From NCBI RefSeq assembly GCF_014863605.1, contig NZ_CP062252.1, positions 5,681,501 through 5,745,500 of the forward strand: a DNA stretch of 64,000 nt, in the 5' to 3' direction. Below, one piece after another: positions 8,099-16,603 of the stretch. The position numbers were made by a program, and so were the translations under genes. The notes beneath the pieces were generated by a model, which saw only the letters and a list, made by a program, of their open reading frames with translations, was not told where the DNA came from and did not search any database. Every line of letters begins with the position of its first letter. Position 1 is the stretch's first letter. Source of the stretch: Pseudomonas allokribbensis. Its GTDB lineage: Bacteria; Pseudomonadota; Gammaproteobacteria; Pseudomonadales; Pseudomonadaceae.

Positions 8099-8119
8099 AT
8101 CCAAAAACGGGTGGAACAC

Positions 8120-9457
8120 ATGATTCCTTCACAGACTTCCCGCATGGCCCCGGCCATGAGCACTGCCACGGGTGGCATCGGCGACAAGATCCGCGGCGCC
8201 ATGGCCGTCGGCAAGACCCGTTGGGGCATGCTGGCGCTGGTGTTTTTCGCCACCACCCTCAATTACATCGACCGCGCGGCCCTCGGCGTCATGCAGCCCA
8301 TCCTCGCCAAGGAAATGAGCTGGACGGCGATGGACTACGCCAACATCAACTTCTGGTTTCAGGTCGGCTACGCGATCGGCTTCGTGCTGCAAGGACGACT
8401 GATCGACCGGGTCGGCGTAAAACGGGTGTTCTTCTGCGCCGTGCTGCTCTGGAGCCTGGCCACCGGCGCCCACGGTCTGGCGACCTCGGCGGTGGGCTTC
8501 ATGGTCTGCCGGTTCATCCTCGGCCTGACCGAAGCGGCCAACTATCCGGCCTGTGTGAAAACCACGCGCCTGTGGTTCCCGGCCGGCGAACGTGCTGTCG
8601 CCACTGGCATCTTCAACGCCGGCACCAACGTCGGCGCGATGTTCACTCCGATGCTGCTGCCACTGATTCTTCATGTGTGGGGCTGGCAGGCCGCGTTCCT
8701 GTGCATGTCGGCACTGGGCGGGATCTGGTTGCTGTTCTGGGGCCTGAAGTATTTCAACCCGGAAGATCACCCGAGCGTGAAACAGTCGGAGCTGGACTAC
8801 ATCCAGAAAGAAGTCGAACCGGAACAGGCCCGCGTGCCGTTCTCGAAAATCCTGCGCATGCGCGGCACCTGGGCCTTCGCCCTCGCCTACTCGCTGACTG
8901 CGCCGGTGTTCTGGTTCTACCTGTACTGGCTGCCGCCGTTTCTCAATCAGCAATACAACCTGGGCATCAACGTCACCCAGATGGGCATTCCGCTGATCAT
9001 CATCTACGTCACCGCCGACTTCGGCAGCGTGGGCGGCGGGATTCTGTCTTCGTTCCTGATCGGTCGCGGCATGAATTCGATCAAGGCACGGCTGCTGTCG
9101 ATGTTCCTGTTCGCCTGCTGCATCATCGGTGTGGTCATGGCGGCCGGTTCCGCCAACCTGTGGGTTGCGGTAGCGGCCATCTCCCTGGCCATCGGCGCGC
9201 ACCAGGCCTGGACGGCGAACATCTGGAGCCTGGTGATGGACTACACGCCCAAGCACATGATGAGCACGGTGTTCGGTTTCGGCGGCATGTGCGCAGCGAT
9301 CGGCGGGATGTTCATGACCCAGATCGTCGGCCACATCCTCACCGTCACCAACAACAACTACACCGTGCTGTTCACCCTGATTCCGGCGATGTACTTCATC
9401 GCGCTGACCTGGATGTATTTCATGGCACCGCGCAAGATTCCTACCGTTACCGAATAA
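8120..9457 (+). CDS. MFS transporter (anion:cation symporter type), probable quinate/shikimate or related acid uptake
   Basis: 445 aa, started at the ATG after GGGTGGA; a GTG three codons upstream overlaps that site. About twelve transmembrane segments, with two halves separated by a hydrophilic loop near residues 210-250. LNYIDRAALGVMQPILAKEM and GFVLQGRLIDRVGVKRVF are the helix 1 and loop 2-3 signatures of the ACS family, and RFILGLTEAANYPACVKTTRLWFP fits the same family. It diverges from quiC and shares the intergenic PcaR-like box, so import of quinate, shikimate, dehydroshikimate or another hydroaromatic acid is the likely role. The substrate itself is inferred from context. Confidence 0.88.
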   Translation: MIPSQTSRMAPAMSTATGGIGDKIRGAMAVGKTRWGMLALVFFATTLNYIDRAALGVMQPILAKEMSWTAMDYANINFWFQVGYAIGFVLQGRLIDRVGVKRVFFCAVLLWSLATGAHGLATSAVGFMVCRFILGLTEAANYPACVKTTRLWFPAGERAVATGIFNAGTNVGAMFTPMLLPLILHVWGWQAAFLCMSALGGIWLLFWGLKYFNPEDHPSVKQSELDYIQKEVEPEQARVPFSKILRMRGTWAFALAYSLTAPVFWFYLYWLPPFLNQQYNLGINVTQMGIPLIIIYVTADFGSVGGGILSSFLIGRGMNSIKARLLSMFLFACCIIGVVMAAGSANLWVAVAAISLAIGAHQAWTANIWSLVMDYTPKHMMSTVFGFGGMCAAIGGMFMTQIVGHILTVTNNNYTVLFTLIPAMYFIALTWMYFMAPRKIPTVTE

Positions 9458-9469
9458 CCTTCCTGCACC

Positions 9470-9493
9470 GACCGGCCTGATTTCAGGCCGGTC
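9470..9493. terminator. Hairpin between convergent MFS and DMT genes
   Basis: GACCGGCCTG-ATTT-CAGGCCGGTC, a perfect 10-bp stem in the 42-bp gap between two convergent stops. The T-rich tail is short on both strands. Confidence 0.6.
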
Positions 9494-9499
9494 ACGTCT

Positions 9500-10378
9500 T
9501 CAGCGTCGGCTCTGCTGCCACGCTGCCGCCAGTCCGCTGCAACAGATCACCGCGATCCCGATCACCGTCATCAGGGTCGGCGTGTGGGCAAACAGCAGCC
9601 AGCCCAGCAACCCCGCAAACACGATCTGGCAATAGCCGAAAGGCGCCAGCAACGCTGGCGCGGCATGGCGAAACGCCTGGGTCAGAAACAGGTGCGCCGT
9701 CATCCCGCACGTGCCCAGCGCCAGCATCAAGAAAGCGTGCCCAAGGCTCGGCACCTGCCAGAAGAACGGCACCAGCGCACTCATCACCAGCGTGTTGCAC
9801 AACCCGGCGAAAAAGTTGCTGGTGGTCGGGCTGTCGATCTCGCTGAGCTTGCGGGTGAGCAGTTGATAGAAGCAGAAAAACAGCGCTGAGCAGAACGGCA
9901 ACAGAATCGCCGGGGTGAACAATTCACCACCGGGGTGGACGATGATCAGCACGCCGATAAACCCGCAGATCACCGCGATCCACTGGCCCCGCGTCACCCG
10001 CTCCTTGAGCAACGGCACCGACAGCGCCGTCACCAGCACTGGTGCAAGAAAGTTGACCGCTGTGGCCTCGGCCAGCGGGATGTACAGCAGCGCCGTAGTG
10101 AAAAACAGGCTGGTGCCCAGCAGGCACAACGCCCGCGCCAACTGCCACAACGGGCGTTTGGTGCGCAAAACACGCAACCCGGACTGCGGCAGGAAAATCC
10201 CCGCCATCAGCAGCGTGTGCACCAGATATCGCGCCCACACCACCATGATGATCGGATAAAAACCCGAGAGGTATTTCGACAGCGCATCGTGGCTGGAGAA
10301 CAGGAACGTCGCCACGACAATCAGCAAGATCCCCTTGAAGGGTTGGTTGACGCCGGAAAGCGGAGTGCTGACGGTCAT
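9500..10378 (-). CDS. DMT-superfamily (EamA) transporter
   Basis: 292 aa inner-membrane protein with about ten hydrophobic segments arranged as two EamA repeats (residues ~15-145 and ~155-285). FLFSSHDALSKYLSGFYPIIMVVWARYLVHTLLMA marks the first repeat and LAEATAVNFLAPVLVTALSVPLLKERV is the typical end of an EamA unit. Such proteins usually export metabolites or amino acids. The gene lies downstream of the IclR regulator on the same strand, with its own upstream region of 145 bp that holds two palindromes (10426-10442, 10470-10484). The substrate is unknown. Confidence 0.88.
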   Translation of the reverse strand: MTVSTPLSGVNQPFKGILLIVVATFLFSSHDALSKYLSGFYPIIMVVWARYLVHTLLMAGIFLPQSGLRVLRTKRPLWQLARALCLLGTSLFFTTALLYIPLAEATAVNFLAPVLVTALSVPLLKERVTRGQWIAVICGFIGVLIIVHPGGELFTPAILLPFCSALFFCFYQLLTRKLSEIDSPTTSNFFAGLCNTLVMSALVPFFWQVPSLGHAFLMLALGTCGMTAHLFLTQAFRHAAPALLAPFGYCQIVFAGLLGWLLFAHTPTLMTVIGIAVICCSGLAAAWQQSRR

Positions 10379-10425
10379 TGGCTATCTCTAGAAATCAAAA
10401 TGAGGAAAAAGCCTCCAGCGATAAT

Positions 10426-10442
10426 TTAGAACCAGGTTCCAA
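10426..10442. promoter_or_regulatory. Inverted repeat in the DMT transporter promoter region
   Basis: TTAGAACCAGGTTCCAA has seven-base arms with one mismatch around a central A. It lies about 50 bases before the DMT start and is a candidate operator for the IclR regulator encoded just upstream. Confidence 0.4.
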
Positions 10443-10469
10443 ATTCTCACACCCTTCAAGCCAAATTCT

Positions 10470-10484
10470 GTGCGATCAACGCAC
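10470..10484. promoter_or_regulatory. IclR/PcaR-like palindrome upstream of the DMT gene
   Basis: GTGCGATCAACGCAC, a palindrome with arms GTGCG/CGCAC, nearly identical to the box at 3701-3715. It sits between the stop of the IclR gene and the start of the DMT gene. Confidence 0.5.
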
Positions 10485-10523
10485 AGCTTTACAGACAACC
10501 CGATCCCGTCTTCCGCTGCGCGG

Positions 10524-11300
10524 CTAGACGAACAGCTCCGAAGCCAGGCTCGCCGCCGACAACTCCTCGGTAAACCTCAACAACAGCGGCGCCAGTTCAT
10601 GCAACCTCGCCCCCGGCATCCGCGCACTCGGTCCGGCAATGCTCAATACTCCGATCACTCGGCCATCCGCCGGATGCCGCACCACGGCGGCAATGGCCGA
10701 TGTGCCTACCGCCGAACTCTCTTCGACACAGGCGTAACCCTGTTCCCGCGCCACGCGCAGATGCTCGAGCAATTCAATGTTGGTTCGTGGTGCATTCGGG
10801 CCGATATCCGCCGGCATTTCGGCGGCCTGACGTTCAACCCGCGACAAGGCCTCGGCATCACTCATGCTCGCCAGCCACGCATGGCCGGACGCGGTGTAGA
10901 ACAGCGGCGCATCGCGGCCCATGTCCGGGTCGTAGCGCAATCCGCTGCGCGCGCCCTGTGACTTGGCGATCCAGGTCTGGCGCTCGCCGTCGGTGACGCC
11001 CAGTCGTACCAGCTCGCCGGTTTCCTGCGCCAGTCGATCAAGCACCGGCTGCACGATGTCGGCGCCGCTGCTCGACAGGTAACGAAAACCCATCGCCACC
11101 AATTTGGTCGACAAGTGATAACGCAGGGTTTCCGGGTTCTGCCGGACATAGCCCAGCCGGGACAATTCGGCGAGCAAGCGATGTGTCGCACTTTTCGGAA
11201 TGTCGATTTGTTCGGCGAGGGTTTGCAGCGGCAGTCCGCGCGGCTCGTGGGTGAGGCTCTCCAGTACGCTGAAAACCCGTTCGATCTGACTGCCGGCCAT
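10524..11300 (-). CDS. IclR-family transcriptional regulator
   Basis: 258 aa. Residues ~4-65 are the winged helix-turn-helix (ERVFSVLESLTHEPRGLPLQTLAEQIDIPKSATHRLLAELSRLGYV). The C-terminal effector domain contains the family patterns AQETGELVRLGV and SIAGPSARM. It is transcribed away from the aldo/keto reductase gene and towards the DMT exporter. A perfect inverted repeat at 11431-11451, of the GGAAT-N3-ATTCC type seen in IclR operators, lies in the divergent region. It is therefore likely to control the reductase and possibly the exporter. The sequence differs clearly from PcaR at the N-terminus; its effector is unknown. Confidence 0.9.
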   Translation of the reverse strand: MAGSQIERVFSVLESLTHEPRGLPLQTLAEQIDIPKSATHRLLAELSRLGYVRQNPETLRYHLSTKLVAMGFRYLSSSGADIVQPVLDRLAQETGELVRLGVTDGERQTWIAKSQGARSGLRYDPDMGRDAPLFYTASGHAWLASMSDAEALSRVERQAAEMPADIGPNAPRTNIELLEHLRVAREQGYACVEESSAVGTSAIAAVVRHPADGRVIGVLSIAGPSARMPGARLHELAPLLLRFTEELSAASLASELFV

Positions 11301-11430
11301 GGTGCGATCCCAGTGAAATTTTGCCGATTCTAAAATACATATCAGAGATTGCGAAATCTGGAACCGACCGCTCGATAATCGCCCTCTTTCTCGGCTGACG
11401 AGTTGCTGATGCAGGCCGACGTTGTTTAGT

Positions 11431-11451
11431 TTTCGGAATCTAATTCCGAAA
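11431..11451. promoter_or_regulatory. Candidate IclR operator between the IclR and aldo/keto reductase genes
   Basis: Perfect inverted repeat with arms TTTCGGAAT and ATTCCGAAA around CTA, 27 bases before the reductase start. The core resembles the IclR consensus GGAAAT-N-ATTTCC. Confidence 0.6.
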
Positions 11452-11477
11452 CTACATCAATGCAGGAAGCGCCGACC

Positions 11478-12311
11478 ATGCAGCACATCGTCAATAAACA
11501 CGGGCTGAACCTGCCGAAACTCGGCCTGGGCACCTGGCCGATGCTCGGTGACGAATGCACCCGCGCCGTGGAGCAAGCACTGGAGCTCGGTTACCGGCAC
11601 ATCGACACGGCAGCGGCCTACAACAATGAAGACGCCGTCGGACAGGCACTGGCGAATACGCCGACACCCCGCGAGCAGATCCACGTCACCACCAAGGTCT
11701 GGTGGGACCAGTTGCAACCGGATGCCATGCGTCACTCTCTGGATCGCAGCCTCAAGGCGTTGCGCAGCGAGTACGTCGATCTGTTCATGATCCATTGGCC
11801 GACCAATGATTGGGACTTGCCACGCACTCTTGAGACCCTCGCGTCGTTCAAAGAGCAAGGTCTGGCTCGCAACATCGGTGTGGCGAATTTTCCGCTGCCG
11901 TTGCTGCGCACAGTCGTCGAGGAATACGGCATCCCGCTGTCAGCCATTCAGGTCGAGTACCACGTCCTGCTCGGACAAAACGCCCTGCTCGACTACGCCC
12001 GTCAACACGATCTGGCGCTGACGGCCTACACGCCATTGGCGCGTAACAAGGTCTCGGATATTGCGCAGATTCAGCAGATCGCCGAAAAACATGGTGTGCT
12101 GCCGACTCAGGTCGCGCTGAAGTGGTTGCTGGATCAGAACAATGTCGCAGCGATTCCCAAGGCCAGCAGCCGGGCCAATCAACTGGCCAACCTGGCGTCA
12201 CTGAAGGTCGAACTGGACGATGACGATCGTGCGCTGATCGCCGCGTTGTCCAAACGCGAACGTCAGGTCAGCCCGGACTTCGCGCCGGTGTGGGACGCCT
12301 TCGACCGCTGA
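11478..12311 (+). CDS. Aldo/keto reductase (DkgB-like)
   Basis: NADPH-dependent reductase of sugar-derived or other carbonyl compounds. 277 aa; the ATG at 11478 follows AGGAAG at seven bases, so it is preferred over the ATG at 11460. The catalytic tetrad is visible: D and Y in HIDTAAAYNNEDAVG, K in VTTKVWWDQL, H in LFMIHWP. The cofactor-binding IPKASSRANQLANL near the C-terminus is also present. Size and order match the 2,5-diketo-D-gluconate reductase B group. The divergent IclR gene and intergenic palindrome suggest substrate-induced expression. The physiological substrate is not evident. Confidence 0.9.
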   Translation: MQHIVNKHGLNLPKLGLGTWPMLGDECTRAVEQALELGYRHIDTAAAYNNEDAVGQALANTPTPREQIHVTTKVWWDQLQPDAMRHSLDRSLKALRSEYVDLFMIHWPTNDWDLPRTLETLASFKEQGLARNIGVANFPLPLLRTVVEEYGIPLSAIQVEYHVLLGQNALLDYARQHDLALTAYTPLARNKVSDIAQIQQIAEKHGVLPTQVALKWLLDQNNVAAIPKASSRANQLANLASLKVELDDDDRALIAALSKRERQVSPDFAPVWDAFDR

Positions 12312-12373
12312 CACCTGACCCGGCGAAAGAAATTCGTCGGCGGATTGAATTCCCGGCGCCCGTGCTCGTCAAT

Positions 12374-12411
12374 AACAGGCCCGACCTCGTCACGCGAGGT
12401 CGGGCCTGTTT
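12374..12411 (+). terminator. Rho-independent terminator after the aldo/keto reductase
   Basis: AACAGGCCCGACCTCG pairs with CGAGGTCGGGCCTGTT over a five-base loop and is followed by a short T-rich stretch. Confidence 0.75.
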
Positions 12412-12512
12412 GTCTGTGTGCGAATGGACGGACGACCGGACTGGCGCCACACTCACACACCAGCAACACTCATCACCACACACTTTCCACCTGAACAGAC
12501 GAGGATTCCCAC

Positions 12513-13403
12513 ATGCTATGGAGAAAAGGTCGACGCAGTGACAACGTCGTCGATGCCCGTGGCGATGACATGGGCGGTGGCGGTGGAGGCATGCGCTTCG
12601 GTGGCGGCAAAGGCCTGAGCCTCGGGGCGATCCTGTTGATCGTCGGTATCGGCTGGATCACCGGGCAGGACCCGCTACAGATTCTCGGCCAGCTCACCGG
12701 CCAAGGCACACAGCAAGCCGCACCGACTTCGCAAACCCGTCAGGCACCGCCGGCCAACGATGAACAGGCTGAATTTGTGCGTTCGATCCTCGGCGACACC
12801 GAGGACACCTGGGGCGCGATCTTCCAGCAGGCCGGCCGCCAATATAAGGATCCGACCCTGGTGCTGTTCAGCAACCGGGTCAATTCGGCCTGCGGCATGG
12901 CCACCTCGGCCACCGGCCCGTTCTATTGCCCGGCGGACCAGAAGGTCTATCTGGACATGGCGTTCTTCCAGGAAATGTCGCAACGCTTCAAGGCGGCCGG
13001 CGACTTTGCCCAGGCCTACGTGATCGCTCACGAAGTCGGACACCATGTGCAGACGCTGCTGGGCGTCTCGGCGAAAATCCAGGCCGCCCGCCAGCAAGGT
13101 CGGCAGATGGAAGGTGACGGCGGTCTGCTGGTGCGTCAGGAACTGCAAGCCGATTGTCTGGCCGGGGTCTGGGCCTACAACGCGCAGAAGCGTCTGAACT
13201 GGCTGGAACCGGGCGACATCGAAGAGGCCTTGAACGCGGCGAACGCCATCGGTGATGATCGCCTGCAACAACAGGGTCAGGGCCGTGTGGTGCCGGACTC
13301 GTTCACTCACGGTACGTCGGCGCAAAGGGTGCGCTGGTTCAAAACCGGATTCGCCCAGGGCCAGGTCGGCCAGTGCGATACCTTTGCGGCGAAAAACCTG
13401 TAA
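12513..13403 (+). CDS. Neutral zinc metallopeptidase (YpfJ family)
   Basis: 296 aa membrane-anchored putative protease. The N-terminus is hydrophilic and glycine-rich (DDMGGGGGGMRFGGGKG) and is followed by one transmembrane segment (LSLGAILLIVGIGWITG, ~33-50). The rest is the YpfJ/zinc peptidase domain, with the metal motif YVIAHEVGHHVQ and a downstream acidic region (RQELQADCLAGVWA) that supplies the third ligand. The Met start is preceded by GACGAGGA. Its stop is immediately followed by the start of the hydrolase gene. The family is widespread but its substrate is unknown. Confidence 0.9.
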   Translation: MLWRKGRRSDNVVDARGDDMGGGGGGMRFGGGKGLSLGAILLIVGIGWITGQDPLQILGQLTGQGTQQAAPTSQTRQAPPANDEQAEFVRSILGDTEDTWGAIFQQAGRQYKDPTLVLFSNRVNSACGMATSATGPFYCPADQKVYLDMAFFQEMSQRFKAAGDFAQAYVIAHEVGHHVQTLLGVSAKIQAARQQGRQMEGDGGLLVRQELQADCLAGVWAYNAQKRLNWLEPGDIEEALNAANAIGDDRLQQQGQGRVVPDSFTHGTSAQRVRWFKTGFAQGQVGQCDTFAAKNL

Positions 13404-14357
13404 ATGCATAAATGGCTGTTGGCTTTACTGTTCATCGGCGGCACCGCACAAGCGGCCGGCGTCGACGCGATCAGCCCCGGACGCCTGCAGTTGCAGGCCG
13501 GCGAAATGGCGGTGGGCATCGGCCCGGCGCCAGCGAAAATCGAGCGGGTGCTGATCGTCATTCATGGCAAGCTGCGCAACGCCGAGACCTATCGCAAAAG
13601 TGGCGAGAGCGCCGCCGAACTGGCCGGGCAAACCGCCAACACCCTGGTGATCGCCCCGCAGTTTCTCAACGAAAGCGATGTCGCTCTCTACTCGTTGCCC
13701 GCCAGCGTCCTGCGCTGGAAAGGCAATGAGTGGATGGGCGGCGGGTTATCCACAGGGCCAAACGCGCTCAGCTCCTATGCCGCCCTCGACGAAATCATTG
13801 GCCGGCTCAGTGATCGCAAGCAGTTTCCGGACGTGAAGCAGATCGTGATCTTCGGCCACTCCGGCGGCGGTCAGGTAGTTCAGCGCTATGCCCTGCTGGC
13901 CCGCGAACAGCCGGCGCTCAAGGCCGAAGGCATTCGCTTGCGTTATGTGGTGGCCAACCCGTCGTCGTACGCCTACTTCAATGAACAACGGCCGGTGGCG
14001 TTCGATCACGCGCAGTGCCCGGGTTTCAATCGCTGGAAGTACGGTCTGGTGGATCCGCCGATCTACTCCGGTGGGCAAACGCCTGCGCAGCTTGAAGGCA
14101 GTTACGTCAAACGCGAGGTAATTTATCTGCTCGGCCAGCAGGACACCGACCCGCAACACCCGGCGCTGGACAAGAGCTGCGCCGCCGAAGCGCAAGGCGC
14201 CTATCGCCTGATGCGCGGAAAAATGTTCTTCAGCTATCTGCTGCGTCGGCATCCGGAAGGGGTGAATCAGCGGCTGGTGGAAGTGCCCGGTGTCGGGCAC
14301 AACGGCGACGGCATGCTGACATCGCCGGAAGGCCAGAAAGCGATATTCGACCAATAA
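13404..14357 (+). CDS. Secreted alpha/beta-hydrolase-fold protein
   Basis: 317 aa with a cleavable signal peptide (MHKWLLALLFIGGTAQAAG). Features of an alpha/beta hydrolase: VLIVIHGKLRNAETY near the oxyanion hole, the nucleophile elbow GHSGGG (~residue 155), an acidic residue in YLLGQQDTDPQ, and a late histidine in VPGVGHNGDGM. It begins on the base after the stop of the zinc peptidase, so the two are surely co-transcribed and perhaps translationally coupled. Periplasmic esterase, lipase or peptidase activity is possible; the true substrate is not recognisable. Confidence 0.85.
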   Translation: MHKWLLALLFIGGTAQAAGVDAISPGRLQLQAGEMAVGIGPAPAKIERVLIVIHGKLRNAETYRKSGESAAELAGQTANTLVIAPQFLNESDVALYSLPASVLRWKGNEWMGGGLSTGPNALSSYAALDEIIGRLSDRKQFPDVKQIVIFGHSGGGQVVQRYALLAREQPALKAEGIRLRYVVANPSSYAYFNEQRPVAFDHAQCPGFNRWKYGLVDPPIYSGGQTPAQLEGSYVKREVIYLLGQQDTDPQHPALDKSCAAEAQGAYRLMRGKMFFSYLLRRHPEGVNQRLVEVPGVGHNGDGMLTSPEGQKAIFDQ

Positions 14358-14360
14358 AAA

Positions 14361-14388
14361 ACGGGGGCCGAAGCCCCCGTTTTTTTTA
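14361..14388 (+). terminator. Rho-independent terminator after the hydrolase gene
   Basis: ACGGGGGC-CGAA-GCCCCCGT followed by seven or more T. The A-run on the other side lets it also serve the convergent HAD gene. Confidence 0.9.
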
Positions 14389-14979
14389 AGCGAACAACAT
14401 CCGCCGCAATTCCACACAATCCTTCGCATGCCAGTCGGTCAGCTCCGGCCACGGATTATCCGGCAGGTTCACCAGCACCGTGTGGGTGCCCGCCGCCCGG
14501 CCGCAGTCGAGGTCGAAGCGGTAATCGCCGACCATCACCATCTCGCTCGCCGGCACTTGCCAGGCCTTGGCCAGTTTCAGCAAACCGCCCGGGTGCGGTT
14601 TCGGCGGCGCTTCATCGCGGCCCAGTACATCGTCTACCGCGAAGCAGTCCGCCAGGCCGATGGCCTCCAGCGTCACATGGGCCAGCTCCCGCGCATTGCG
14701 GGTCAGAATGCCGAGGCGATAGCCCCGCGCGTGCAGGTCGCGCACCAACTCCACCGCGCCGACTGCCGGGGTCGAGCCGAGCGCAAGATCCCGCTCATGT
14801 TCCAGCAGCCACGCATGTTTCGCCGCCGCTTCTTCGGCGGGTAACGCCGCGAGATGGGTGAGGATGTCATCCTCCGGCGGGATCGCCAGTGCCACGCGAA
14901 TCGCCGCGAAGTCGTGCACGGCGACGGTCAGGGTGCCGTCCATGTCGAACACCCAGTGCCGCACATCCGCCAGACTCAT
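14386..14979 (-). CDS. HAD-superfamily hydrolase (subfamily IA phosphatase)
   Basis: 197 aa, started at the ATG overlapping the tesB stop (ATGA); the longer frame to 15090 lies inside tesB. All HAD motifs are visible: WVFDMDGTLT (nucleophile Asp, motif I), ILTRNAREL (motif II), PKPHPGG (Lys, motif III) and MVGDYRFDLDCGRAAG (motif IV). Cap insertions are short, as in phosphoglycolate-phosphatase-like or YjjG-like enzymes. It is co-transcribed with tesB. The phosphorylated substrate is unknown. Confidence 0.92.
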   Translation of the reverse strand: MSLADVRHWVFDMDGTLTVAVHDFAAIRVALAIPPEDDILTHLAALPAEEAAAKHAWLLEHERDLALGSTPAVGAVELVRDLHARGYRLGILTRNARELAHVTLEAIGLADCFAVDDVLGRDEAPPKPHPGGLLKLAKAWQVPASEMVMVGDYRFDLDCGRAAGTHTVLVNLPDNPWPELTDWHAKDCVELRRMLFA

Positions 14980-15845
14980 GCCCAATCCTTGCGATGACGG
15001 ATCAGGCCTTCCTGAGTCACCGACGCCACCAGTTGCCCGGCGCGGTTGAACACGCTGCCACGGGAGAAGCCGCGGGAATTGCCGGCCCACGGGCTGTCCA
15101 TGGCGTAGAGCAACCAGTCATCGGCGCGCAGATCGTTGTGGAACCACAAGGCGTGGTCGAGGCTGGCGACCTGCATGTCTTTCTGCCAGACCGATTTGCC
15201 GTGCGGCAGCATCGAGGTGGTCAGCAGACCGAAGTCCGAGGCGTAGGCCAGCAGGTATTTGTGCAGTGCCGGAATGTCGGCCAACGCACCGTCGGCACGG
15301 AACCACACGTACTTGATCGGATCCGCCGGCTGCGGGTTGTACGGGTCTTTTTCAGTGACCGGGCGCACTTCGATCGGCTTCGGGCACAGCAGCTTTTCAC
15401 GCATGTGTTCCGGGATCAGGTGCGCGCGTTGCTGGGTCAGTTCCAGCTCCGACGGCAGGTTTTCCGGGCCGACCACCTGCGGCATCTGGCTCTGGTGTTC
15501 GAAGCCTTCTTCGTCGTACTGGAACGAAGCGCTGCAAGTGAAAATCGGATGGCCCTTCTGGATCGCGGTCACGCGGCGGGTGCTGAAACTGCCGCCATCA
15601 CGCACGCGATCCACCGAGTAGACCACCGGCAACTTGGCATCGCCCGGGCGCAGGAAATAACCGTGCATCGAATGCACATGACGCGTTTCTTCAACGGTCT
15701 GACTGGCCGCCGACAGCGACTGGCCGAGCACCTGGCCGCCGAACAACTGGCGAAAGCCCAGATCCTGACTGCGACCACGGAACAGGTTTTCCTCGATCGG
15801 TTCGAGGGTCAGCAGATCCACCAGATCTTCCAACACTTGGCTCAT
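14976..15845 (-). CDS. tesB: Acyl-CoA thioesterase II
   Basis: Hydrolyses medium- and long-chain acyl-CoA. 289 aa, double hot-dog fold. The catalytic triad known from E. coli TesB is at matching positions: D204 in YASDFGLL, S228 (Thr in E. coli) in MQVASLDHALWFH, and Q278 in ASVTQEGLIR. The length is the same as the E. coli protein. First gene of a two-gene operon with the HAD hydrolase. Confidence 0.96.
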   Translation of the reverse strand: MSQVLEDLVDLLTLEPIEENLFRGRSQDLGFRQLFGGQVLGQSLSAASQTVEETRHVHSMHGYFLRPGDAKLPVVYSVDRVRDGGSFSTRRVTAIQKGHPIFTCSASFQYDEEGFEHQSQMPQVVGPENLPSELELTQQRAHLIPEHMREKLLCPKPIEVRPVTEKDPYNPQPADPIKYVWFRADGALADIPALHKYLLAYASDFGLLTTSMLPHGKSVWQKDMQVASLDHALWFHNDLRADDWLLYAMDSPWAGNSRGFSRGSVFNRAGQLVASVTQEGLIRHRKDWA

Positions 15846-15950
15846 TCAGACTCTCCTCACACAACGCTATGCCGCGCAGTCTTGGCTGCGGCGGCCAATT
15901 CAGGTTCTGGCGCGAGCCATGATCGCGCCATTGTAAACGTCCGTGTCGGC

Positions 15951-16520
15951 TTAGCCATGCAGGGTCTGCAGCCATTGCTCCCTGGTGATGCGGTACAACA
16001 GATGTCGACGCAACGGGTGATCGACAGCCACTTTCGGGTGATCGAAATCATGGGCCGGGTCGTGATGCATGCCGATGGCCTGCATGACCTTTTCCGACGG
16101 CAGATTGCTCTGCGCAGTGAACGCCACAATTTCCTTCAGGGCCAACCGGTCAAAGCCACAGCGCAGCGCGGTCCACGCCGCCTCGCTGGCATAACCCAGG
16201 CCCCAGTGTTCTTTCGCCAGGCGCCAGCCGATTTCCACCGCCGGGGTGAACGGCGCGTCGAAACCGACCACGCCGAGCCCGGTAAAACCGATGAATTCGC
16301 CGGTGTCCTTGCGTTCCAGCGCCCACAAGCCAAAGCCGTGTTCGGCGAAATGACCGCGTACACGGCCGATCAGCGCGGCGCTTTCCAGCCGACTCAAGGG
16401 GGCAGGAAAGTAGCGCATCACCTGCGGATCGGCGCACATCGCCGCAAATGCCGGCAAATCCGCGTCCTGCCACTGACGCATCAGCAGTCGCGCGCTTTCC
16501 AGCTCAAGTATCGGCTCCAT
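15951..16520 (-). CDS. GNAT-family N-acetyltransferase (RimJ/RimL-like)
   Basis: 189 aa, started at MEPILELESARLLMRQW because GGAGGGGCAC precedes that ATG; the longer frame upstream has no such site. ARLLMRQWQDADLPAFAAMCADPQVMRYFP is the N-terminal signature of the Acetyltransf_3 (RimJ/RimL) subgroup. VEIGWRLAKEHWGLGYASEAAWTAL contains the acetyl-CoA pyrophosphate-binding loop, and SNLPSEKVMQAIGM the C-terminal conserved motif. Such enzymes acetylate protein N-termini, amino acids or antibiotics; the target here cannot be told. It diverges from the deacetylase-like gene at 16604. Confidence 0.9.
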   Translation of the reverse strand: MEPILELESARLLMRQWQDADLPAFAAMCADPQVMRYFPAPLSRLESAALIGRVRGHFAEHGFGLWALERKDTGEFIGFTGLGVVGFDAPFTPAVEIGWRLAKEHWGLGYASEAAWTALRCGFDRLALKEIVAFTAQSNLPSEKVMQAIGMHHDPAHDFDHPKVAVDHPLRRHLLYRITREQWLQTLHG

Positions 16521-16603
16521 CGTGCCCCTCCGTTTCCATGCCGCAAGTCTACATCGCTGGTAGGCTTTGCACTCTTTCCTACAGCCTTTATGAATAGTCC
16601 GCC

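Noticed and set aside
7966..9480. 504-residue plus-strand frame overlapping the MFS gene
   Set aside because: It runs in another frame through a clear MFS transporter gene and shows no family motif.
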